In this document: positions 55,536-64,000 of the stretch, one piece after another
Position numbering within the stretch: position 1 is the stretch's first letter
How the letters are laid out: every line of letters starts with the position of its first letter
Assembly: GCF_964340395.1 (NCBI RefSeq)
Contig: NC_135564.1
Coordinates: 20,448,107 to 20,512,106 of the forward strand
Direction: 5' to 3'
Source of the DNA: Glandiceps talaboti
Taxonomy: Eukaryota; Hemichordata; Enteropneusta; Spengelidae
DNA: 64,000 nt
Program-made: the position numbers and the translations under genes
Notes under the pieces: model-generated
What the model was told of the DNA's origin: nothing
Database searches by the model: none
Seen by the model: the letters and a program-made list of their open reading frames with translations, nothing else

Positions 55536-56086
55536 GGCTGCACTTTTATAAATAGATAGGGTTCTGTTCTGTTGACTTCACTGACCCACCTAGGTGGTAA
55601 AATGCTATCAGGTACCTGGACTGTCCTTAGATTGCATTAAAGTCCCCTATCCTAGGTATTATTATCAGAATCAACTTGTTACACACCAAGCACGGTATTG
55701 GAGGTATAGATTATAAATATGATGTATTTTGTGTTGTTGAATTATTGCTATGACGATGGCAATGTATATAATGAGAGTGCAATAACTACCAATATTAGGA
55801 TGAGGTCAAGGGTTATCAATATTATAATATAAAAGTCAGGGGTCAAGGGTTATCAATATCATGATATTAGAAAGTCAAGTACTAATGTAGCTGTAGAAAT
55901 TAATGGAAAGAAAGTGGTTTTGAAATAGTATGAGAAGACTTTATTGGATTACAAACTATGAACAATTTATAGAAAAAGAATGTATATTAAAAATGGGAAA
56001 AAATATGAACCGCTAATTTCTACCTTCACAATTCTGTTTCATTTGCTAATAAAATTGAATCATTCAATGAATTCTTGTCTGGTTCT
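55536..56086. other. Nothing recognised
   Basis: A short direct repeat, GGTCAAGGGTTATCAATAT, occurs near 55804 and 55840. Confidence 0.5.
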
Positions 56087-56116
56087 TTCGTGTGTGTGTG
56101 TGTGTGTGTGTGTGTT
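56087..56116. repeat. (GT)n microsatellite
   Basis: Uninterrupted GT run. Confidence 0.9.
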
Positions 56117-56397
56117 ATAATGTCCATATGTCCTATTTTAGTAGTCACAGTAAGGTGTCGTCATTTCTAACTCTCGTGGTGGGGGGACACCACTTGGAGT
56201 GGGGGGTATTTTGGAGAGCACCACTTGAAGTGTGTGTGTATGTAGGGGGTGGGTCACTTTGGAAAACAATTGTTTTTCTCATTTTGATGCTGTGAATGAC
56301 TCCTGATGAATAATTGTAATTTGTCAAATACTCTACTGCAGAAGGGGAATAACCCCGCTCAAACATATTTCCATATATACATGTGCCACATAGACTT

Positions 56398-57440
56398 TTT
56401 AGCACAACTGAACTGAGGTTCAGTAGTGCTATAGGGATCGCCCGGCGTCTGTCTGTCTGTCTGTGTGTGTGTGTGTGTAAACAACTTAAAGTCAAAAAAC
56501 GCTGAACCGATTGCCATCATATTTGGTGGGTCCATTACCTTGGGTGTCTAGTTGGGAAATTGTTCAAATCAAAATGATTGCATCACAGGTGTGTGATTTG
56601 TGTAAAAAAATGTGATTTTTGGTCAAAAAAACTTAAACTCAGAAACTACTTAGTAGATTGGTGCAAAATTTGGTGGGAACATTGTTAAGGGGGTGTAAAG
56701 TAAGATTTGTTCATGACATGATGATTCCATCAGTGATATGCAAATTAGGGCTAAAAATGTGTCTTTTTGTTTGAAAATCTATAATTCCAAAACTATCGAG
56801 CAGATTGGGCTGAAATTTAATGGGAAAGCATCTAGGGATGTATGGATGAAGAAATATTAAGCATACAATGATTCCATGAGTGATATGCAAATTAGGTGTA
56901 AAAATGTTCATTTTTGGTCAAATACTTAGTTCTCAAAAAGTACTTGGTCACTGAGTCTGAAACTTGGTGAGAAGTTTCTGAAAGTGTTATTCTGTAGATT
57001 TTCTTCATTTTGAGAAAATTGGCCCTAGCGACCATGACCACGCCCTTAGCAACAACCAAATAGCAGTATATTTTGGTCAAATAACAACATCATCTGGTAG
57101 GCAAATGAGTAAACATTCAAAAATGTATGCAAATACCCTAGCAACCATGACCACGCCCATAGCAACAGCCAAACGGTCGTGTATTTCACAAAGATAACAA
57201 CAGGGATTAATAGACAATTGAATAAACATTCAAAAAATGTATAAATTTGCCTAGCAACAAGACCACGCCCATAGCAACATCCAAATAATCACGTATATTG
57301 CAAAGATAATATCAGGAATAGAAAGACAATTGAATAAACATTCAAAAAATGTATGTAAATATGCCTAGCAACAAGACCACGTCCATAGCAACAGCCAAAT
57401 GATCACATATGTTGCAAAGATAATATCAGGAATTCATACA
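56398..57440. repeat. Composite dispersed repeat with inner tandem segments
   Basis: Starts with the hairpin TAGCACAACTGAACTGAGGT + TCAGTAGTGCTA and (CTGT)n(GT)n. Two ~170-bp units follow (GTGATATGCAAATTAGG.., TGATTCCAT.AGTGATATGC), then four ~118-bp units with CCTAGCAAC.A.GACCACGCC and CATAGCAACA. The first part is the reverse-orientation relative of 2400-2640 and 5820-6080. It directly adjoins the reverse-transcriptase remnant. Confidence 0.7.
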
Positions 57441-57925
57441 CAAGTGTCATTCCAAGATGTCATTGTCAACAAAGGTAGCTGACACTCCTTGGCCATGCTG
57501 CAGTTCCCAGAGCAGAACTTGGCGCTCTCCTCCTGTAATGACCACTGAATCTGAGATGCTTCTGTAGTAGGGTTTCAGACACACTCGGGAGGGAACTGTG
57601 TAGGTTTTCATTGGTTTTTATATATATGGGCTTTCCACAAAACAGCCAGAGCTGTACGCATGAATCTAGTGTACACACCATCTAATCGAAGGTGTAGTGT
57701 AACTGTTAGTGTCCAATAATCTGCTCCATACAGAAGCTCACTTTCTACAGTTGCTCAGAAGAAGTGAATCTTTAATAACTTGTTTATATCACTTTTTCAG
57801 ATAGTACTTAGTTTGATACTTAGTTTGACGGAGCTGACCATGCTTCGTGATGAAGTGTGTTTCCATGTTCTTTTCGTTGTGTATGCATGATATCCTAGAT
57901 ACTGCAAATCATCAACTCCTTTCAG
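57440..57925 (-). pseudogene. Broken C-terminal end of a non-LTR retrotransposon reverse transcriptase
   Basis: On the minus strand one frame reads ATVESELLYGADYWTLT and LRLDGVYTRFMRTALAV after an in-frame stop. A second frame continues with TNENLHSSLPSVSE and QKHLRFSGHYRR. A third holds a VLLWELQHGQ-like piece. This order (ATVE..LLYG..WTLT, RLDG.YTR.LR.AL, LRF.GH.R, LLW) is the tail of endonuclease-type LINE polyproteins. Stops and frameshifts show it is dead. Only about 160 codons are visible; the catalytic domain is absent. Confidence 0.75.
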
Positions 57926-57941
57926 TTTGTGTGCAGTTTAT

Positions 57942-57942
57942 G

Positions 57943-57980
<38 letters not shown>
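57942..57980. repeat. (GT)n microsatellite
   Basis: About 18 GT units beside the LINE remnant. Confidence 0.9.
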
Positions 57981-57981
<1 letters not shown>

Positions 57982-58146
57982 ATCTTATGAACTGAAAGTT
58001 TTCAAGATATCTGCTCATAAATGATCGCCTAGAAACAGTAGAACTAAACCGTATAGACAGATTAGTGCAGGACTGGCAGTGATGTAGATTGCGAATACAC
58101 TATAGCTAAGCTAAATAGTTTTAAAAATTTAAAAAGAAATTCCTAT

Positions 58147-58375
58147 TTAAAATACTTAATTTTACTTACCAGAGTCAATCAAACACGTGATATCAACAAC
58201 ATATGATTAGTACGAACCAAGTTGTATATACATGGAAGTCATACTTATAGAATGACGTTTTTTACGATGTCAAGTAGATCTAGAGCGTAGTGTTCGTTTT
58301 CGAGAAATCATTTGTGACGTCACGAATTCTTCCCACGTGATTTCTTCATATTCTTGTTGCTTCGCGGAAAGTTAT
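58147..58375 (-). promoter_or_regulatory. CRE/E-box module with splice donor, copy 1
   Basis: Contains the palindromic CRE TGACGTCA (58315-58322) and E-box CACGTG (58334-58339), 11 bases apart. On the minus strand a donor CTCTG|gtaagt follows at 58169. It is a close copy of 59632-59870. An ATG in the same strand is followed by a stop after ten codons here. It may be a duplicated promoter plus first exon, or a repeat. Confidence 0.45.
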
Positions 58376-58639
58376 GAAGAACGTATTTTTTGCACGGAAC
58401 TGCGTCTCATTGCTGTGAGACAAAATTGGTTAAACCTTCACTAGCTGCAACTGGGACATCAAGAATTAACGAAAATTTTAATAGTCAATTACTTATTTTT
58501 AAAAAAGTGATATTGTATCTAGTATTCAATAGTTGTCGATAGTATATGTAGGTAGTGTAATGGCAAATTTATCGATAGTATTCTTGTTAGAAGAATCAGT
58601 CCAACTCCAACTGTTAAAGTCACAAGTGCAGAGCAGGAA

Positions 58640-58800
58640 CACTCCCGGACCATAGTAATATGTGTGAAGTAAATAAAACCAGGCGGTTCAACTGGTCTCA
58701 GATCTTCAATCTGATCTTCATTTTTATTTAAAACACCAACGTTTCGGCGACGCACAAGTCGCCTTCCTCAGGATAAACACTAATAAGGAACAGGCGAAAG
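58640..58800 (-). repeat. Retroelement terminal-like segment with hammerhead-like hairpin
   Basis: On the minus strand CTGAGGA (58771-58765) and GAAAC (58745-58741) flank a 6-bp stem GGCGAC/GTCGCC with a 6-base loop. This is the CUGANGA-stem II-GAAA arrangement of hammerhead ribozymes, which occur in Penelope-like element termini. A clear stem III and UH cleavage site are not seen. No GIY-YIG or reverse transcriptase belongs to it here. Confidence 0.4.
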
Positions 58801-59169
58801 ACGCTCTGTCTGGGCTGAAGTGCTGAGTTTTATCGGTCAGACAATCTCAAAATTTTCACTGAAAATTGTTAAAATACCAGTAATTATACATTACACGTAT
58901 TAGTGGTCGACATTAACTATGACATGTAAAAGGTTATGGATGGGTTGATTTCACCTTCCCTGGCTATGTATTCGACATCACGTGTTCCTAATTGAGGTAT
59001 ACGCTAGACAGCGTACTTTCGAGAAGAGATAGATTTAGCGAAAATATTACAATTATTGTTTTTGTATGCTTTTGATTTTATACCATAGCTATCGTATCAT
59101 TTGATACTCCATTCAATATCCACGTCTACAAGATTTTATTGTTGATAGAATAATTTAATTGCTGAGAAA

Positions 59170-59206
59170 ATAGCCTAAACACACACAAACACACACACAC
59201 AAACAC

Positions 59207-59254
<48 letters not shown>

Positions 59255-59276
59255 GCAGCAGCAGCAGCAGCAGCAA
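59170..59276. repeat. (ACAC)n, (CAA)n, (CAG)n compound microsatellite
   Basis: CA-rich DNA is followed by about 15 CAA and about 7 CAG triplets. Confidence 0.95.
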
Positions 59277-59417
59277 TGGCACGTTAAGCAAATACAATTT
59301 GATATGTTGTAACTTTAGTTAACTGATGATTTTGGTTTGTACTTTACCAATCATCGACAGTGTTACAGTAACAAATGTATCATCTATTACATTACCATCA
59401 TTGAGTGAAGCTGAGAG

Positions 59418-59421
59418 AGAC

Positions 59422-59481
<60 letters not shown>
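59418..59481. repeat. (GACA)n microsatellite
   Basis: About 15 GACA units, without the hairpin flank seen in the dispersed family. Confidence 0.93.
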
Positions 59482-59631
59482 TATTTGAATGTTACTTAAG
59501 CTCAAAGATCCTCCAAAAGTAACTAACTATCTTGTTGCATATATTTACTTTAGTACACGACTGATAACGACGTAGTTTTGCGTATAACACGACAAAGGAG
59601 TTGAATAGATTCAAATTTAAGTAATCTTATC

Positions 59632-59870
59632 GAAAATACTTAATTTTACTTACCAGGGCCAATCAAAACACTGGATATCAACAAAATGTTATACTTAGAT
59701 TCATGGTTAGTACAAACCAAGATGTATATGTACACCGAAGTCATACTTATAGAATGACGTGTTTTTGACGATGTCAAGTAGAGCGTAGTGTTCTCTTTCG
59801 ACAAATCATTTGTGACGTCATGAATTCTTCACACGTGATTTCATATTCTTGTTGCTTCGCGGAGAATTAT
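59632..59870 (-). promoter_or_regulatory. CRE/E-box module with splice donor, copy 2
   Basis: TGACGTCA (59813-59820) and CACGTG (59832-59837) keep the spacing of copy 1. On the minus strand an ATG at 59744 stays open for 30 codons (MTSVYIYILVCTNHE...) to a donor at 59653 (CCTG|gtaagt). The peptide resembles nothing I know, so coding is doubtful. Confidence 0.45.
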
Positions 59871-61931
59871 AACAACGCAGTACTTGCAGAAAACCGTGCT
59901 TTTTATCATAGACAGTAGAGGGGAAACGCCATTGTCTGTCGTTTTACTGAAGTAATGCATCAAGTGTAAGTTTTTCTTACTGATAGAGGTATTGTATTGT
60001 GCTGAAGTTATCTGCAAAAATATTAGATCAAAACATTGGGAACAGCAACAGAAAAAATGAGAAAACAAGAAATATAATGACTATGACTGGTTGCAGTTGT
60101 TCTTGAATGGAACTCATGAAAAAATGAAAGTGAAAGCGTTAGATAAATATCTTGATGGGCATTGATTACCAAAACACAGAAAATTAAAGACAGAGAAAAA
60201 TTAGACATAATATCCACTCACATAGTAGGAACACCAGAATTTAGATCTAGAAAAATGCTTGTGTGTTTATGATCTTTCCTCCAATCAATGAAAAAATAAC
60301 TCGCTTTCATAATAACTCACAAAAGGAATCATCTTTTAATGAATTGTCTACATTATTAAAATGATTTAGTCATAGTCATTACGATAAAAGTACAATGCTG
60401 TTTATTAACATTTACGATTTCAAACTTGTTTTCGAAATTTGAACTGAAAAGGGTCAGTTGCGGTCAGTTACCCGAACCCGTTTACGTTTACGTTTTTCAA
60501 TACGTTTACCAATTCGTTTTCGCAGATAACTTCAGCATCGTGCAATTTCAGCATAAACTGTGTCGAAGGCCCCTCAGCAGCGTTGTAAACCGGCTATGTT
60601 GATTTCTTTCTCAATGTATATGTTCCCAGCCAGACAAGTGATGCTCACTACTTTAATACTTTCACCTCAGACCACTAAACCGTTAGTGGTTTGAGCTTTC
60701 ACTATCAATACTTAACATACATGGACCACCGCAACGCATTACTTATATAATTACACGTATACGTATGTCATAGTCAATACATGTACTAGTCTTTTTATTC
60801 TACTAAGTTAAACTGTCATAGAGTGTAAAGACACTAAAAACATTTCAGATGTCGACCTCTGACTTATTTACTATAGGATAACAAAACCTGATAAATTTCT
60901 ATGCCAAATATTGGGCTGGGTACTATTTCAATACAACATTAACCTTATGCCCTAGTGTATCATATCAGAATGTAATGTAAAAAAATGTCCAGACGAACAA
61001 TTCGTGTTAGGATGTATTACATGTACTACTATACGAACACTAACCGTACTGATATATATTGTATCACTTTCATGGTGCTCAACACTTTTAACACGTGCTG
61101 TCTGTTGTTGCTATAATATTAAGTTTTAAAAGATCTAGTGTGGGTTGTTTCTAAGTTTATTTTTGAGTGCTCCCTTATTATAAGTAGAGTTAAGGGCCAA
61201 AGTTTGGTGTGGTAAGTACGTTTTGCTGTCAAACATTGACGATTAATGTCGAAGAGATACTTAGAGCCATCATACATGCGTACGTGCGTAATATTACTAA
61301 GAGCCGTATCAGAGCCAGCTTTAGTATAGCTAGCGGCGCATCACCAGTCAATAGTGGGAAAGTCGTCAATATTTTCTACAATTGACCTAAATAATTGTGT
61401 TATCCATACAGACATTGCAAACGCTGACACCATGACCTTGGTGCGAGTAATGTAAATAAGTCAATTTCTCTTTGCAGTCACTTGAACAGTAAATAGATAT
61501 CGTGGTTGTCAGGAAGGCAATACTTCAGATCCTCTTCAAAGTGTCAAAGGTGTTGAACTATCCATAAACACACGATAACCCACACAAATCGTATATTTCT
61601 GTCATTGCTCACGTGCACCATAGCGGGGTGGTAGACACAACTTCCAGCAATAACACGTAGTTATATTTACGAGATCGATCTCGTATTACATCGTTGATGG
61701 TGAACTGTTGTGAGTGTTACACGAGACGAGGTTGTTGATTCACTACTCGCTAAAATTCATCATTCCTAGATCAGTATATGCTTCATGTAAAGCAACAATT
61801 TATCGAATGTCTTAATTTTTGAAGTCACCATCATCTAAAAGTAGCTAAAGCAACACGGGTTAGATTGCTGAAGACCGAGGCCTTGACTTTCGTTAGCGAC
61901 CAAGCAGTCCGTGACTGACTGAAGCACGAAC
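59871..61931. other. No recognisable gene
   Basis: 2 kb without a coding exon or array that I can name. The last few hundred bases would hold the promoter of the possible gene beginning at 61932. Confidence 0.45.
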
Positions 61932-62007
61932 ATGACCCAATACTTAGCTGATCCAAAGACGTCACACAAATCAACACTCATATTTTCGCTACTCCTTTTC
62001 TGTACAG
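61932..62007 (+). CDS. Possible first coding exon with signal peptide
   Basis: ATG with A at -3 opens MTQYLADPKTSHKST then LIFSLLLFCTG, ending at TACAG|gtaagg (phase 1). A polar start followed by a ten-residue hydrophobic core and Cys-Thr-Gly looks like a signal peptide or signal anchor of a secreted or membrane protein. The next exon is not found in the remaining 2 kb, so the product is unknown. The call rests on one short exon. Confidence 0.4.
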
Positions 62008-63520
62008 GTAAGGCATGGTAGTGTTTTATTTGTTAGGTTAGTCCAAATCAAGGCAGGGATATATCAAACATTAAATCTTAAGCCACGTCACTCATACTTA
62101 TGCATTGCCTAGTTGTCTCGTCTTTCTCATTCGAGAAGATTTCAGTAATACGGCCTTGACTCAAAGTTTCTAAACAATGCCCAGAGTTATTTAGAAGGTT
62201 TAGTGCATGATAAATTTACGCTATTTCTCGGGGGGGGGGGGGGGGGGGGGGGAGGGTTCATGTGAATTTCGTCGATGCAAAGTGATCAGCTTATACAATG
62301 TAGGCAGCAGGGGGGGGGGGTTTATATACAAATACTTTAAACTCATTAACTAATGAACAGAACAGTAATTTGGTTGAAAGGTCATGGATTGTTATGTACT
62401 GGCTACTGGGGCGATATATTTCGTTTCTCTCTGAAATTTCATCTGAATCATATGACTCCGACTTGACAGCGTTTAAAACGTATTTCAGATAGAACGATAA
62501 CATTGAACGTATTTCAGATAGAACGATAACATTGAAGAAGCCCATTATTGAGTATTCTCATCTCGCTCTATACTTGGCTGTCAACAAATCAAATAGAGGC
62601 TGGGCTCCCTAACTCAATAAATATTAGTATAAAACAACACATATTTTCACGAGCCAGGACCGTCTCGGATGACATACCGTGACTCTTCTGTCTCCACAGT
62701 CTCTGGGGGCCAGCGGAAGTCAGTTTCTTGGGGATTGCAAGAGTCTTAATCTCGAACTTGACAACAAGATTGGCATGACTTTAATAGAAGAGGCGTAAAG
62801 TCAGGTGCAGTCAACGAAGCTGTTCGTGTTCTTGAAAAAAGCTGTTCTTTCGCAGTTTTCAGTGGGTGGGCAACCTATTTCGATCGGTAGCGGGAGGAGA
62901 GCAAACAAGGAAGAAATGTGGCGGGGAAGTTTTGGTTTTGATAGAGTGGGAGGGGGTGGAATCGGGGGGGGGGGGGCCGAGTGTTACGAATACAGACCCA
63001 AAAATCAAATGAAAGGCACCCTGTCAAACAAGAGAAACTAGTGACACAACAGAGTGATACATTTCTGGAAATAAATTACACCAGGCATATACTGCTCGAC
63101 AGGCCTGGTATTAACCAACAGGCGAGAAACTCGTTTTATACTACCAATTACTTGATCAAACTGTGCATTCACAATAATGGATGGGCAGTGACGTGGGCTG
63201 GCTGGCGAGTTGGAACCCAGTGGGGGGGGGGGCAGATATCTTTCACCACCAGTAGGAGGCCACATAAGGACATCTAAACACCCTCCCCACAATTTTCTTT
63301 TGAGGGCTATTCTATAAAAAGAACATTTGCCTGAAACAACATATAATTAATGAAAACCACAAATCTACTCGTTGGCTACAGCTGTACAATGAAAAGACAA
63401 GAAAACCGTTGAACACCATACATCATGGTATACCGTTGTATCTCATAATAGTTTGTATCTTGAATTGTTGGATTGTCTCCAGTGAGAAAGGACTACTAGA
63501 CGACTGTGCATGTATAGTTA
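62008..63520. other. Probable intron or intergenic DNA with G-runs
   Basis: Runs of G occur at 62231-62252, near 62311, 62965 and 63222 and could form G-quadruplexes. AACGTATTTCAGATAGAACG is directly repeated at 62475 and 62506. No exon is recognised. Confidence 0.5.
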
Positions 63521-63664
63521 AACAATAATGTACGCCCTCCCAGCCCATAATGGACGAAAGCAAACTTTGAACGACATAATGGGCGAGGCGACAGCCGAGC
63601 CCATTATGGAGTGCAAAGTTTGCTTGAGTCCATTATGGACAGGGAGGGCGTACATTATTGTTAT
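63521..63664. mobile_element. Fold-back (MITE-like) element, ~144 bp
   Basis: AACAATAATGTACGCCCTCC...CCATAATGGAC at the left is inverted at the right (GTCCATTATGGACAGGGAGG + GCGTACATTATTGTT). Inner arms GACATAATGGGCGAGGCGAC / GAGCCCATTATGGA extend the fold. Non-coding. Confidence 0.8.
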
Positions 63665-64000
63665 TATTTTATAGTTTTGCCAATTCCAGGGAATTTGTAG
63701 ACCGAGAAACGCAAAACAACGTATAATATACACAGCGCTGAACATCGTCTGCCATGTTCGGCCCGGAAGCTGAATACTAATCATAGCAACACAAGTACGT
63801 ACACGTACACCCACATATACACTTCAATGAACTGCTGTGAACACAAATTTGTTTCATTTTAATTTCAATCTTTTTAAAAAAAATTCTTATGGTGTTTACC
63901 GCATAATTTCCCTGTTCTTAAATACCAACACCTTTGTTGCCTTACGGACATAATCTTGTATTGTTACGCTTGTTCCGGGGCCGCGATGCCCAATAACGGA
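63665..64000. other. Nothing recognised
   Basis: No exon or element seen up to the window end. Confidence 0.4.

Noticed and set aside
62805-63277. Gly-rich open frames near the window end
   Set aside because: They arise from G-runs, have no splice or domain support, and overlap on both strands.

Overview
This is metazoan genomic DNA: long introns with GT-AG junctions, AT-rich sequence, many microsatellites and minisatellites, and fragments of DNA transposons and a non-LTR retrotransposon. The genes and repeat style suggest a marine invertebrate, perhaps a deuterostome such as a cephalochordate or hemichordate, but I cannot fix the species. I see no bacterial-type operons, rRNA, tRNA or CRISPR.

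Layout. (1) 1-17160, minus strand: an incomplete kinesin-2 gene, closest to KIF3B. It has a possible 5' UTR exon near 17.1 kb and coding exons from about 15.9 kb down to 2.7 kb. A three-exon block of the motor domain (330 nt, 110 codons, same phase at both ends) is present twice in tandem. Parts of the motor expected for the family are missing, so it may be a divergent or decaying paralogue. (2) 17.4-18.7 kb: a DNA element with about 300-bp inverted repeats lies between the two divergent genes. (3) 19801-51819, plus strand: a complete 21-exon gene for alkylglycerone-phosphate (alkyl-DHAP) synthase, AGPS, the FAD enzyme of peroxisomal ether-lipid synthesis. All 21 exons join in frame to a 635-residue protein with an N-terminal PTS2 signal, the FAD-binding motif and the catalytic Tyr and His-His-His residues. 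(4) 51.8-57.9 kb: 3' flank with more minisatellites, a composite dispersed repeat and a broken reverse-transcriptase tail. (5) 58-64 kb: a duplicated CRE/E-box module with a splice donor, a hammerhead-like hairpin, microsatellites, a possible signal-peptide first exon (plus strand, 61932), and a fold-back element.

The most striking signal is in the AGPS introns. Most of the larger ones are packed with tandem repeats, including about 6.1 kb of a 32-bp unit. In four introns the repeat unit contains the splice junction itself. The exon 7 donor is present 20 times, the exon 11 acceptor with a TACTAAT branch-like motif 10 times, the exon 17 donor 9 times, and exon 18 has 3 acceptors and 3 donors. 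In the frames I followed, use of an extra copy leads to a stop codon or a frameshift. The enzyme therefore appears to depend on choosing the outermost copy, next to the true exon, out of many near-identical sites.
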